Source of the DNA: Staphylococcus sp. MI 10-1553
Lineage (GTDB): Bacteria > Bacillota > Bacilli > Staphylococcales > Staphylococcaceae
Assembly (NCBI RefSeq): GCF_010365305.1
Contig: NZ_CP048279.1
Coordinates: 744,001 to 808,000 of the forward strand
Direction: 5' to 3'
Length of the DNA stretch: 64,000 nt
Shown: piece after piece, positions 39,999-49,999 of the stretch
How the letters are laid out: each line of letters opens with the position of its first letter
Numbering within the stretch: position 1 is the first letter of the stretch
Notes under the pieces: model-generated
What the model saw: only the letters and a program-made list of their open reading frames with translations
Databases searched by the model: none
Told to the model about the DNA's origin: nothing
Position numbers and translations under genes: made by a program

Positions 39999-40932
39999 AA
40001 AAGAAGTATTAGTTGAAGTGAAAAATTTGAAGCAATATTTCAATCAAGGCAAACGCAATGAAGTTCGTGCGATTGAAGATATTTCTTTTAAAATTTTTAA
40101 AGGAGAAACTTTCGGACTTGTAGGCGAATCAGGTTCTGGTAAATCGACAACAGGTAAAGCGATTATCAAGTTGAACGATGTCACAGATGGACAGGTGCTT
40201 TACGAAGGGGTTAATATTCAAGAAATTAAAAAGCGTAAAGATTTATTGCAGTTTAATAAAAAGATTCAAATGATTTTCCAAGATCCATACGCATCATTGA
40301 ATCCACGTTTAAAAGTAATGGATATTGTTGCGGAAGGGATTGATATTCACGGTTTAGCGAAAGACCGAAAAGATCGTAAAAAGCGTGTCTATGACTTGTT
40401 AGAAACTGTAGGGTTAAGAAAAAGTCACGCTAATCGTTATCCGCACGAATTCTCAGGGGGGCAACGTCAACGTATCGGGATTGCCCGTGCATTAGCGGTG
40501 GAACCTGAGTTTATTATTGCAGACGAACCGATTTCAGCATTAGACGTATCGATTCAAGCACAAGTCGTCAACTTAATGCAAAAATTACAACGTGAACGCA
40601 ATATCACATTTTTGTTTATTGCTCATGATTTATCAATGGTGAAATACATCTCGGACCGAATTGCTGTCATGCATCTTGGACGAATTGTAGAACTTGGACC
40701 TGCTGATGAAATCTATCACAATCCGATTCACCCTTATACGAAGTCTTTATTATCTGCTGTCCCACAACCTGATCCAGAAAGTGAACGTACAAGAACACGT
40801 GTCGCATATGAAGAGGATCATACGAAAAATGATCACCGTCGATTAGTGGAGTGCGCGAAAGATCATTATGTGTTTGCGACAGAAGAAGAATTGAAACAAT
40901 ATCAAACGGAACACCAATCAGTCGGTGTATAA
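39991..40932 (+). CDS. oppF: Oligopeptide ABC transporter ATPase OppF
   Basis: The 313-residue second ATPase has Walker A GESGSGKST, Q-loop MIFQDPYASLNP, signature FSGGQRQRI, Walker B IIADEPISALD and IAHDLSMV. The HPYTKSLLSAVPQPDP extension is typical of OppF. It forms the ATPase heterodimer with OppD. It starts inside oppD and ends 22 bases before the oppA start. Confidence 0.94.
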   Translation: MNEKEVLVEVKNLKQYFNQGKRNEVRAIEDISFKIFKGETFGLVGESGSGKSTTGKAIIKLNDVTDGQVLYEGVNIQEIKKRKDLLQFNKKIQMIFQDPYASLNPRLKVMDIVAEGIDIHGLAKDRKDRKKRVYDLLETVGLRKSHANRYPHEFSGGQRQRIGIARALAVEPEFIIADEPISALDVSIQAQVVNLMQKLQRERNITFLFIAHDLSMVKYISDRIAVMHLGRIVELGPADEIYHNPIHPYTKSLLSAVPQPDPESERTRTRVAYEEDHTKNDHRRLVECAKDHYVFATEEELKQYQTEHQSVGV

Positions 40933-40954
40933 AGACGGGAAGGGGGAATCACAA

Positions 40955-42619
40955 TTGAAAAAGCAGCATAGATTAAAATTATTCATCACATCTGTTTTAT
41001 CAGTACTCGTATTAGCAGCATGTGGTAACAATGGTGGGATTTATAGTGACGAAGGACAAGTATTTCGTAAAGTGATTGCGCAAGATATGTCCTCACTCGA
41101 TACAGCTAAAGTAACAGACTCAGTAAGCTTCGATAAATTTAATCAAGTCTATGAAGGGTTGTATACTTTAGATAAAAATGATAATGCAGTACCGGGTGTC
41201 GCGAAAGGTCAACCGAAAATTTCTGACGATGGCAAAACGTGGACGATTGAACTGCGTAAAAATGCGAAATGGTCGAACGGAGATCCTGTGACAGCACACG
41301 ATTTCGTCTTCTCATGGCGTCGTGTGCTAGATCCAGATACAGCTTCAGAGTATGCGTATATTATGTATGACTTGAAAAATGCTGAACAAATTAACATGGG
41401 TAAAAAGAAACCTTCAGAACTCGGTGTGAAGGCGCTAGACGACTATACTTTACAATTTGAATTGGAAAAACCGATTCCATATTATAAAGAAATGTTAGCG
41501 TTCGGTACGTTTTTACCTCAAAATGAAAAAGTCGTGAAAAAATTTGGTGATCGCTACGGTACAACAGCTGAAAAAGCGGTTTATAATGGTCCATTTAAAG
41601 TGAAACAATGGGCAGTAGAAGATAAAATTTTATTAGTTAAAAATGACAAGTATTGGGATAAAGATGTCGTCAAACTTGATAAAATTAACTATAAAGTGTT
41701 AAAAGACGGTCAAGCAGGTGCGTCACTGTACGATACAGAATCCGTCGATGATACGACGATTTCATCAGAGCAGGTGGATAAATATAAAGGAACACCAGCA
41801 TTACAAAAACGTTTACTTGCGGCGACATTCTATTTGAAACTCAACCAAGATAAAGTGCCAGCATTTAAAAATAAAGATATGCGTCTTGCGTTGGCAAAAG
41901 CGGTCGATAAAAAAGCTTACGTTGATGCAGTACTCAACAATGGTTCTGCGCCAAGTGATGGCTTTACATCAAAACAAACAGCCAAAGATCCAAATGGCGA
42001 AGATTATACTGATCAAATTAAATCACCATTAAAGTACAATCCAGATGAAGCAAAAGCACACTTTGAAAATGCGAAAAAAGCTTTAGGTCAAAGCGAATTC
42101 ACGTTTAAAATGAATACAGATGATACACCAGCGAACAAAATTTCCGCTGAATTTATTAAAGCGCAAATTGAGAAAAACTTGCCAGGTGTTACAATTAAAA
42201 TTCAACAGTTACCATTTAAACAACGTGTTGCACGTGAACAAAGCGGCAACTACGATATTTCTATCTCAGGTTGGGGTCCAGACTATCCTGATGCGATGAC
42301 ATATTTATACATTATGACTACAGGTAACGCATCAAACAACACAGGTTGGAGTAATAAAGAATATGATCAAAAAATTAAAGATGCGAACGGGCCGTTGTTA
42401 AGTGACGTTAAAAAGCGTAACCAAACATTAGTAGACGCTGAAGAATTATTATTAGCTGAAGCACCTATCGCACCAATTTATCAAAAAGGTGAAGCGCATT
42501 TAACGAACCCACAAGTGAAAAATCTTTACTATCATAACTTCGCTGGGGATACAACATTGAAATACGCTTATATCGATAAGAGTATTGATAGAGAAACAGG
42601 TAAGAAGAAAGAAAAGTAG
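40955..42619 (+). CDS. oppA: Peptide-binding lipoprotein OppA
   Basis: The 554-residue extracellular binding protein belongs to the SBP_bac_5 family. The lipobox LVLAAC with Cys23 marks lipid anchoring. WTIELRKNAKWSNGDPVTAHDFVFSW is the family signature region (about 90-115). The frame opens at 40925, but the TTG at 40955 follows AAGGGGG and gives a proper signal peptide (MKKQHRLKLFITS). It is the last gene of the operon and is followed by a strong terminator. It would deliver oligopeptides to OppBCDF. Confidence 0.94.
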   Translation: MKKQHRLKLFITSVLSVLVLAACGNNGGIYSDEGQVFRKVIAQDMSSLDTAKVTDSVSFDKFNQVYEGLYTLDKNDNAVPGVAKGQPKISDDGKTWTIELRKNAKWSNGDPVTAHDFVFSWRRVLDPDTASEYAYIMYDLKNAEQINMGKKKPSELGVKALDDYTLQFELEKPIPYYKEMLAFGTFLPQNEKVVKKFGDRYGTTAEKAVYNGPFKVKQWAVEDKILLVKNDKYWDKDVVKLDKINYKVLKDGQAGASLYDTESVDDTTISSEQVDKYKGTPALQKRLLAATFYLKLNQDKVPAFKNKDMRLALAKAVDKKAYVDAVLNNGSAPSDGFTSKQTAKDPNGEDYTDQIKSPLKYNPDEAKAHFENAKKALGQSEFTFKMNTDDTPANKISAEFIKAQIEKNLPGVTIKIQQLPFKQRVAREQSGNYDISISGWGPDYPDAMTYLYIMTTGNASNNTGWSNKEYDQKIKDANGPLLSDVKKRNQTLVDAEELLLAEAPIAPIYQKGEAHLTNPQVKNLYYHNFAGDTTLKYAYIDKSIDRETGKKKEK

Positions 42620-42634
42620 TCTAAAGAACAAACT

Positions 42635-42685
42635 AAAAAGTGTGTTATTGTTTAGGTTCATCCTATGCAGTAACACGCTTTTTTG
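42635..42685 (+). terminator. Terminator of the opp operon
   Basis: AAAAAGTGTGTTA pairs with TAACACGCTTTTT (one wobble) around a long loop, with T6 after it. Confidence 0.8.
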
Positions 42686-42939
42686 TGGTGATAAGTTGCG
42701 AGTGGTGTAAAAGAAGAACACAGACAAAAACTGTTGAGGACAAACTAGTACGAATCAAAAGGCAAAGCAACAAACCTGAGATGAATTAAAAATTGGACAT
42801 CAGCAAATCTTATTGGATGATAAAGTGAGGAATAAAGAGAAGAGGTGAGGTGGAAAAGCGGATTAACAAATAAATGGAAGTATACGAAATGGCGCATTGT
42901 CAAAAATAAAGCAGTTGCAAGTTAGATAGCGCCCGGGTT

Positions 42940-43290
42940 GAGACTCCTGAGGGAATGAGTGCATACTGTTAACAGTCACGTCTTTACTTTGATAGTAGTT
43001 GCTGTTTATCGCAGTAGCTGTCTGACTTCTCAATACTTATGCTTTTGAGAAGTCTAGTCAGCCTTGCGGGGGTAGTACTACGAAATCTTTGTGACACATG
43101 AGATTTCTGTACTGCGCCCAAAATCCAATTCGGCTTCCATCTCATGTATGCTTCAATCAAGCCGAATTGAGTTGAAGGGCCAGCCCCTAGGAACGCGAAG
43201 CCATGATGGCAATCAAAAACACAAATCATAAGGAGGGCAAATTAAACAAAATACTGCATCAATAGCATCAAAAATTTTTATGTCCCATCT
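42940..43290 (+). repeat. Dispersed hairpin repeat, copy C
   Basis: A long copy running from GAGACTCCTGAGG (42940) to CCCCTAGGAACG (about 43184-43195), plus a weaker flank ending TTTTTATGTCCCAT. Its three hairpins have intact arms: GACTTCTCAA/TTGAGAAGTC (43024-43054), GAAATCT/AGATTTC (about 43081-43107), and CAATTCGGCTT/AAGCCGAATTG (43126-43169). The core is 256 bp here and 254 bp in copy B. Nothing else is recognisable between oppA and trpS (42686-43367). Confidence 0.7.
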
Positions 43291-43367
43291 CCTAGTCAGC
43301 CTTGCAACTTTACTTTTCTAAAATAATTATGAAGTATCCAAACTATTATGGAATTAAGTCATGCAAT

Positions 43368-44396
<1,029 letters not shown>

Positions 44397-44398
44397 TT

Positions 44399-44426
44399 AT
44401 TGTAACAGTATTTTCATCGTTTGTAA
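44399..44426 (-). promoter_or_regulatory. Promoter of trpS
   Basis: On the minus strand TTACAA (44426-44421) and TACAAT (44404-44399) are 16 bases apart, about 40 bp upstream of the start codon. Confidence 0.45.
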
Positions 44427-44539
44427 GTTATGATATGATGAACGTAATGAATGGATTGACAAAACTACTACTAAAGTCTGATTATTGAAATCATTGCATT
44501 ATTTTGCATTTTTCTCATTTAATTTTAATGTTTTAGGTG

Positions 44540-44545
44540 TATAAT
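44540..44545 (+). promoter_or_regulatory. Possible spx promoter (-10)
   Basis: A TATAAT at 44540-44545 lies about 125 bp upstream of spx, with only a weak TTTAAT-like -35. In Firmicutes spx usually has several promoters; others could lie in the rest of this gap (44427-44668). Confidence 0.35.
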
Positions 44546-44668
44546 AGTAACATAGCGTTAGAAACGAAAACGTAAAGATTTGAATTGTTTTAACACATAT
44601 TGAGCAGTTAATCTTGAAACGTTAAATTACAATGAATTCATTTTCATTAAATTAGGAGAGTGAGATGT

Positions 44669-45064
44669 ATGGTAACATTATTTACTTCACCAAGTTGCAC
44701 ATCTTGCCGTAAAGCGAAAGCATGGTTACAAGAACATGACATTCCGTATACGGAGCGAAATATTTTTTCTGAACATTTAACTTTAGATGAAATTAAACAA
44801 ATTTTAAAAATGACTGAAGATGGAACGGACGAAATTATCTCAACACGTTCTAAAACTTACCAAAAATTAAACGTGGATATTGATGCCTTACCTCTTCAAG
44901 ATTTATATGCGATTATTCAAAATAATCCTGGCATTTTACGTCGACCTATCATATTAGATGATAAACGGTTACAAGTGGGCTATAACGAAGATGAAATTCG
45001 TCGTTTCTTACCACGTAAAGTACGTACGTTCCAATTACAAGAAGCGCAACGTATGGTTGATTAA
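44669..45064 (+). CDS. spx: Transcriptional regulator Spx
   Basis: The 131-residue ArsC-fold protein binds the RNA polymerase alpha subunit and activates thiol-stress genes. The redox switch CTSC (Cys10, Cys13) and the [20 protein letters not shown] segment are conserved. The GTG at 44660 lies in the ribosome site TAGGAGAG, so ATG 44669 is chosen; it gives the standard length. Its degradation adaptor YjbH is encoded about 8 kb downstream. Confidence 0.96.
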   Translation: MVTLFTSPSCTSCRKAKAWLQEHDIPYTERNIFSEHLTLDEIKQILKMTEDGTDEIISTRSKTYQKLNVDIDALPLQDLYAIIQNNPGILRRPIILDDKRLQVGYNEDEIRRFLPRKVRTFQLQEAQRMVD

Positions 45065-45091
45065 GCTTTCATCGTAATGAAGTCATATATT

Positions 45092-45126
45092 AAAGGACTA
45101 GAACTTTTGACGTTCTGGTCCTTTTT
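45092..45126 (+). terminator. Terminator after spx
   Basis: AAAGGACTAGAAC pairs with GTTCTGGTCCTTT (one wobble), followed by T residues. Confidence 0.85.
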
Positions 45127-45279
45127 CTGTTTTTACCCATGCGGCGATCACGCTATAATGCTTACAATTAAAATGACTTGCTCCATAGACATTGTCATTG
45201 TACAGTTGAGGTATAAAATGAAGATGTTAAATGAACATGTCATAGGGGAGTTACAAAAAATGGTGTGATAAACAGATTG

Positions 45280-45288
45280 TGTTATACT
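45280..45288 (+). promoter_or_regulatory. Extended -10 promoter of mecA
   Basis: TGTTATACT (45280-45288) fits TGnTATAAT with one change. It lies about 110 bp upstream of mecA in a 335-bp gap that otherwise holds only the spx terminator. Confidence 0.4.
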
Positions 45289-45399
45289 TAATATATGGTA
45301 TTCTTGAAAGATTGTATGATACAGACAAATAGATTGAGTTTTTGGAAGTTGTTTAATACAATAGGATTACTATTCATCGACTGTAAGGAGTGAGATGAT

Positions 45400-46098
45400 A
45401 TGAGAATAGAACGAATTGATGACATGACAGTGAAGCTTTTTATTACGTATACAGATATAGAAGCACGTGGATTCAAACGTGAAGATCTTTGGACGAACCG
45501 TAAACGCGGAGAAGAATTTTTCTGGTCAGTAATGGAAGAAGTCAACGAAGAAGAAGATTTTGTAGTTGAAGGGCCATTGTGGATTCAAGTACATGCCTTC
45601 GAAAAAGGTGTCGAAGTAACCATTTCAAAATCTAAAAATGATGATTTAATGCAAATGTCTGAAGAAGATAGCGCCTTTGATGAATTTGATAGTCAACTTA
45701 ATGAATTGTTGTCACAGTCGTTGAAAGATGAAGAAACTGATGACCATAAAGATACAGAACAGTCATATCGTAAGCGCTCAGGCAAAAATCGTACAACGAC
45801 ACGAACAGCAATCTTTAGGTTTGAAGATTTAGAAGATGTGATTGCTTATGCACATCGAAATGACCAACGTCTCACAGAATTTGAAGACTTACTTTATATG
45901 TTAGATGACACGTATTACTATATCGTTCATTTTGATGATACTGTTGCAGAAGAACACATTCATGATTATTATGGACAAATTTTAGAATTTACTGCACCAA
46001 GTGATAAAACAGAATTTTACTTGAATGATTACGGTAAAATTGTAATGAGTCATAACGTGGTAGAACAAGTGAAACGTTATTTCCCTGAAGCAGAATAA
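45400..46098 (+). CDS. mecA: Adaptor protein MecA
   Basis: The 232-residue ClpC adaptor (not the methicillin-resistance gene of the same name) has the conserved N-terminal domain MRIERIDDMTVKLFITY...EARGFKREDLWTNR. An acidic, variable linker (about 85-130) and the C-terminal ClpC-binding domain (FEDLEDVIAYAHR, FEDLLYMLDDTYYYIVHF, ARY-like VKRYFPE) follow. AAGGAG precedes the ATG. In Bacillus it targets ComK and Spo0A-related proteins; in staphylococci it contributes to ClpC function. Confidence 0.95.
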   Translation: MRIERIDDMTVKLFITYTDIEARGFKREDLWTNRKRGEEFFWSVMEEVNEEEDFVVEGPLWIQVHAFEKGVEVTISKSKNDDLMQMSEEDSAFDEFDSQLNELLSQSLKDEETDDHKDTEQSYRKRSGKNRTTTRTAIFRFEDLEDVIAYAHRNDQRLTEFEDLLYMLDDTYYYIVHFDDTVAEEHIHDYYGQILEFTAPSDKTEFYLNDYGKIVMSHNVVEQVKRYFPEAE

Positions 46099-46116
46099 AT
46101 TGAATATCAAATAAAT

Positions 46117-46157
46117 CAAAAAGAGATCAAGTGTGATTATGGCTTGGTCTCTTTTTG
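46117..46157 (+). terminator. Terminator after mecA
   Basis: AAAAAGAGATCAAG pairs with CTTGGTCTCTTTTT. A diverged second copy of this sequence lies at 48848-48890, on the far side of the protease/LPXTG islet. Confidence 0.85.
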
Positions 46158-46595
46158 TTTTTAGCTTTTCGTTAGCAATACTTTTTATACATATTAGAAG
46201 AGGGCGATGGGGCAGTTTCTCTACAATGACGTAAGAATGTAGTCAGAAATTATCTTGCTTTGGCTTAGTTCACGATTAATGACGTGGTACCAAATGATAT
46301 TTAATTATATTATTTGGTAAGTTGTCATCTATCCCAAGTGTAAAATAATTCACCTATTTTGTTATTCCTGTTTATCATCTTTATTTTTCTATTAAGTAGT
46401 GAAATTATTCCTGTTTATTTTCTTTGTGAAATATGCCAAAGTCTAAATTTTCTTGTCGACTCAATCAGGATATTGGTTTCGTGTAAGTGAAGAATAAATA
46501 GATGTTTTTGAGATAATATTGTGTATATTTTTTATAGTGTTTTCTAGAAAAGACACTTTCATATACAAGTTAATTTAATAATATTAAAATTACTG
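46158..46595. other. AT-rich intergenic region upstream of the protease
   Basis: No gene was found. TTATTCCTGTTTAT is repeated exactly at 46362-46375 and 46405-46418 (43 bp apart). AATATTAA (46580-46587) and TTAATATT (46600-46607) form an inverted repeat reaching into the -35 of the protease promoter. These may be regulator sites, though chance is possible in DNA this AT-rich. Confidence 0.4.
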
Positions 46596-46624
46596 TTGAT
46601 TAATATTTAATTTATGTATATATT
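46596..46624 (+). promoter_or_regulatory. Promoter of the protease/LPXTG pair
   Basis: TTGATT (46596-46601) and TATATT (46619-46624) are exactly 17 bases apart, 27 bp upstream of the GTG start. Confidence 0.6.
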
Positions 46625-46651
46625 TATATAAAAGGGGTTGAGGAGGATAAG

Positions 46652-48013
46652 GTGAAAAAGGTAACAAAACTTGTTTTTATTGTATTATTTCTTAGTATGT
46701 ATACTCCGTCATATGTAAATGCAGAAGAATTCATAGCTGATGATGGAATTATTGAGTCACAAGCTACTGATATTTCTGCTATGCCAGGAGATATATTACC
46801 AATGCCTAGTACAGAAGCATCAACACAAAGTAAAGTTAATTTTAATAATACCGATAACTACGGAGATTTTTTTCCTCATGTCGAAAGTGTTATTGGTACT
46901 GACGAAAGGAAGAAAGTCTCTTCATTTACTTCGTCTCCTATTAAAGAGAATGTCGCTATAAAAGTTGAATGGAAGAATTCAGAGGGAAATTACGAAGGAT
47001 ATGTTGCATCTGGTGTAATGGTTAGTAAAGATACTGTGCTAACTGCAGCTCATGTTGTATATGATGAGGGAAGAAAAAAGATTGCAGAAAGAATAACTGT
47101 ATACAGTGGGTTATATGGAAATATCATTCGAGGTTCTGCAAAAGGTATAAAAACGTATGTACTTAAAGGTTATACCAGTACACTAGATAGTAAATATGAT
47201 TTAGCGGCTATAAAACTAGATACAAATTTAGGTAGTTTAACAGGTTCTTTGGGTATAACATCTACTATTGCTTTAGGGGATAAAATTGCAACAGCAGGTT
47301 ATCCTGATGATAAGACCGATCGAACAAACAGTAATGATTTAAAATATTATATGTGGCGATCTACTGGTAAAATAATAAATTTGGATAAATATAGAGTTTA
47401 TTATGATGCTGATACATCTGGAGGACAAAGTGGTAGTGGTGTATGGGATGTTAAAAGCAACAAGCTTGTGGCAATTCATACAAACGGAGGTAAAACATTT
47501 AATTTTGGAACAAGGATTACTCCACAATATCTAGATTATATAAAATATTGGATTGGGACACCTGTGGCTCATACTTATAACAAAAATGTTTCTATTTCAA
47601 AAGAAGGTCAAAAATTGTGGGGAGATCTTCAATTTTTAAAAGTAAAATCTGAAACCAAAGGTAAACTTGGGAAAGTGTATAATGCTAAATATTACTATAA
47701 TCATCCAAATGGTAATAAATACCTTTCTTTATACAATAAAGATGGCACTTGGGCAGGATATAGCAATATGAATCATTCAGTCAATGTTACTGCTGTTTCT
47801 TATAACAAAAAAGTAGTAATTACTAAGAAGAAATATGATTTATGGAATAGTTTTTATTTCGATTCAAAAAAAGGGAAAAGTGATGCATATGTTAACAAAC
47901 CGGTTATTGCTAAATATATTTACACATTAGGAAATGGTAGACAATATTATTCTTTATACTCAATTAAAAGTGATAAATGGTTAGGCTATGTTAATGTTAA
48001 TGCTACAAAATAG
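46652..48013 (+). CDS. Secreted S1B-type serine protease with two GW-like C-terminal modules
   Basis: The 453-residue protein has a signal peptide (cleavage after YVNA, about residue 24), a variable propeptide-like stretch (25-95), and a V8/exfoliatin-type chymotrypsin fold. The triad is His134 (VLTAAHVV), Asp183 (SKYDLAAIKL) and Ser260 (GGQSGSG). Residues about 310-453 contain two repeats of roughly 70 residues (YLSLYNKDGTWAGYSNMN and YYSLYSIKSDKWLGYVNVN) like GW modules that bind lipoteichoic acid. Codon use (many ATA and AGA) and AT content differ from the neighbours, suggesting transfer. GTG start after GGAGGA. The next gene begins 18 bases later. Substrate specificity is unknown. Confidence 0.82.
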   Translation: MKKVTKLVFIVLFLSMYTPSYVNAEEFIADDGIIESQATDISAMPGDILPMPSTEASTQSKVNFNNTDNYGDFFPHVESVIGTDERKKVSSFTSSPIKENVAIKVEWKNSEGNYEGYVASGVMVSKDTVLTAAHVVYDEGRKKIAERITVYSGLYGNIIRGSAKGIKTYVLKGYTSTLDSKYDLAAIKLDTNLGSLTGSLGITSTIALGDKIATAGYPDDKTDRTNSNDLKYYMWRSTGKIINLDKYRVYYDADTSGGQSGSGVWDVKSNKLVAIHTNGGKTFNFGTRITPQYLDYIKYWIGTPVAHTYNKNVSISKEGQKLWGDLQFLKVKSETKGKLGKVYNAKYYYNHPNGNKYLSLYNKDGTWAGYSNMNHSVNVTAVSYNKKVVITKKKYDLWNSFYFDSKKGKSDAYVNKPVIAKYIYTLGNGRQYYSLYSIKSDKWLGYVNVNATK

Positions 48014-48031
48014 AAAATGGAGGTCTTTTTA

Positions 48032-48694
48032 ATGAAGAAAACAATTGCAGTACTTGGTCTGGGGCTATTAGCAACATTTTTTGTAAGTAACGAATCTTAT
48101 GCCGCAGAAACGATTCAAAACAATACGTCATCAAGTGAAACGAATCAAAATTCAGATCAGGCACCGTTAGATCATTATATTCGAAAAGCGGATGGCACAC
48201 TGGTTGAACCGAACGTGTACCCACATAAAGATTATGTAGAGAATGAAGGACCTTTACCAGAGTTTAAATTTCGAGTTGACTCTAAGAAAGATTCATCTGA
48301 TTCAAATCAAGAGCCATTAGATCATTATATTCGAAAAGCGGATGGTACGCTTGTTGAACCGAATGTATATCCACACAAAGATTATGTCGAAAATGAAGGG
48401 CCTTTACCAGAGTTTAAATTTATGTATGCTGACAAACAAAATCATCATGACCAACAGAGTAAAAACAACAAGGATAAGCAGCGTGCAAATAACAGTGACA
48501 AAAAGCATAATGATCAGCCGAGTCATCCAAAAGCAGTCACGCCAGCTGCGCAACATGATAAAGCAGTAACTTCAAACGCTACTGTAAAAGAATTACCAAA
48601 CACAGGTGAATCTGATAAAACAAGTCAATTACCCATCGTATTATCATTGTTATCTGTGGGAGTTTTAGTTTTATTAAAAGCGAGAAATAAATAA
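48032..48694 (+). CDS. LPXTG-anchored surface protein with two 50-residue repeats
   Basis: The 220-residue protein has a signal peptide (cleavage near SYAA, residue 25) and two almost identical repeat units (EPLDHYIRKADGTLVEP then NVYPHKDYVENEGPLPEFKF). A basic, Asn/Lys/His-rich spacer follows. The sorting signal is LPNTG (188-192), hydrophobic helix and KARNK tail. Sortase A should attach it to peptidoglycan. The ATG at 48032 follows TGGAGG; the frame opens earlier at 48017. It lies directly after the protease gene and probably shares its transcript. The repeat was not recognised as a known domain. Confidence 0.85.
   Translation: MKKTIAVLGLGLLATFFVSNESYAAETIQNNTSSSETNQNSDQAPLDHYIRKADGTLVEPNVYPHKDYVENEGPLPEFKFRVDSKKDSSDSNQEPLDHYIRKADGTLVEPNVYPHKDYVENEGPLPEFKFMYADKQNHHDQQSKNNKDKQRANNSDKKHNDQPSHPKAVTPAAQHDKAVTSNATVKELPNTGESDKTSQLPIVLSLLSVGVLVLLKARNK
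48161..48421 (+). repeat. Two-copy in-frame tandem repeat (150-bp period)
   Basis: The units at about 48161-48271 and 48311-48421 encode the same 37-residue stretch, differing mainly at silent positions, and are separated by a 39-bp linker. Silent drift with conserved protein suggests selection on the repeat rather than a fresh duplication. Confidence 0.8.
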
Positions 48695-48712
48695 AATATA
48701 GACGCTTACATG

Positions 48713-48757
48713 AAAGAAAGGGATGACCCTATTTGCGTAGGGTTTTCTCTTTTTATT
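48713..48757 (+). terminator. Terminator after the LPXTG gene
   Basis: ACCCTA pairs with TAGGGT, extended by AAAG with CTTT, and is followed by T5. Confidence 0.65.
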
Positions 48758-48847
48758 TTAACTATTCATATGGCATGGTTGTAGTGTCAGATTATCATGT
48801 TATACATATTGCTGCGTAAGTCGAGGCCAACTGGGAAACATATAGAT

Positions 48848-48890
48848 AAAAATGAGGTCAAGAGGTGTGTATCGCTTGGTCTTTTTATTT
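48848..48890 (+). repeat. Diverged second copy of the mecA terminator
   Basis: AGGTCAAG pairs with CTTGGTCT, followed by T5. The sequence aligns with 46117-46160 (GAG(A/G)TCAAG, then GCTTGGTCT) at roughly three quarters identity, in the same orientation. Confidence 0.55.
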
Positions 48891-48960
48891 GCGAAAAAAT
48901 TTACCTTATCCCAAAGTAATTCTACAAACTTAAACGTGTAATAGGATGAGGTGAAAAGAG

Positions 48961-49926
48961 ATGTTAACAGCTTATAATGCGCAATCGCAACAAATTTTAG
49001 CAACGCACGCACGTAAGGAAGAAGTGTATCATTGTCCAATCTGTAAAGAAGTATTGATTTTAAAGCAAGGGGTGCGGAAAGGTGCTCATTTTGCGCATTA
49101 TCGGCATTCAATGGGGCATGTACATTTAAAAGGAGAGTCTGTTCAGCACGCACGATGTAAAGCTGCTTTGTATGAACAACTTTGTGAAATCGATTCGGAA
49201 ACACAATTGGAGCCTTATATTAAAAGCATTACACAAATTCCAGATATTATTTTTGGAGTATGGGCTATTGAGGTTCAACTGAGTTCCATTGCGATAAAGA
49301 CGATGAGAGCACGGACAGAAGGATTACAAAGAGAGGGATATCACGTTTTATGGTTAGCGGAAAAACCTCAAATAAAAAAGGGACTTTATGTGTTATCACA
49401 ACTGCAACAACAATGTATCATCCCTTCTATAAAAACGTTATATTGTATGGATACAACATCATGTGAGCTGTTCAGATTGTCCCACATCATGCCGATCACT
49501 GCCAAAACCTTTCATGGACAATTGACGCCGCTTTCTATTCAAGAATTTAGCCGCGCATTACAACAGGAACCTCAGTATGATGTGATTGTCAGAAAGCTGT
49601 CGACATCTCAAATTTTGAAATACATTCAGCAATGTCGGCGTCAAAACAGTGTGTTAGAGCCTACGCTGTCATTGATGTATCAAATGCGCATGTCGGACAA
49701 ACAAGTTACGAAAATTACAGGCTTTCTATTTCCGGAACAAATTTACATCCATACGCATCCAGTGTTATGGCAACTGTACATATTGAAATGTCTTCAAGCA
49801 GGTATACCGAGTCATTCACTGTTGTTAAAGCAATTGAAGTTTCGTCATTTTGCAGTAGAGGAATGCGATTGTCAACAGATCATCAACCGAATCGTACAGC
49901 GTTATTTAAAACTTCTCAATTTTTAG
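48961..49926 (+). CDS. coiA: Competence protein CoiA
   Basis: The 321-residue CoiA-like protein has an N-terminal zinc-binding-type segment (HCPICKEVLIL, then GAHFAHYRH) and a PD-(D/E)XK nuclease-like domain (PDIIFGVWAIEVQLSS). The helical C-terminal half carries several paired cysteines and histidines. CoiA is needed for transformation in streptococci and is in the staphylococcal SigH/ComK competence set. Here it sits between the islet and pepF; in S. aureus it directly follows mecA. A weak GAGGTG site precedes the ATG. Confidence 0.88.
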   Translation: MLTAYNAQSQQILATHARKEEVYHCPICKEVLILKQGVRKGAHFAHYRHSMGHVHLKGESVQHARCKAALYEQLCEIDSETQLEPYIKSITQIPDIIFGVWAIEVQLSSIAIKTMRARTEGLQREGYHVLWLAEKPQIKKGLYVLSQLQQQCIIPSIKTLYCMDTTSCELFRLSHIMPITAKTFHGQLTPLSIQEFSRALQQEPQYDVIVRKLSTSQILKYIQQCRRQNSVLEPTLSLMYQMRMSDKQVTKITGFLFPEQIYIHTHPVLWQLYILKCLQAGIPSHSLLLKQLKFRHFAVEECDCQQIINRIVQRYLKLLNF

Positions 49927-49999
49927 GTATATAGGGTGCATTATTTTGAGAAAAATGAGAAAATAGGAGTGTTACATACATCACGAGGAGGAATTTATA

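Noticed and set aside
42940..43290. CRISPR array or STAR-type element
   Set aside because: There is no regular repeat-spacer spacing, and the GC-rich STAR consensus is absent; the structure is a set of different hairpins.
45400..46098. Methicillin-resistance mecA
   Set aside because: The sequence is the ClpC adaptor MecA (232 residues), not the penicillin-binding protein 2a gene that shares the symbol.
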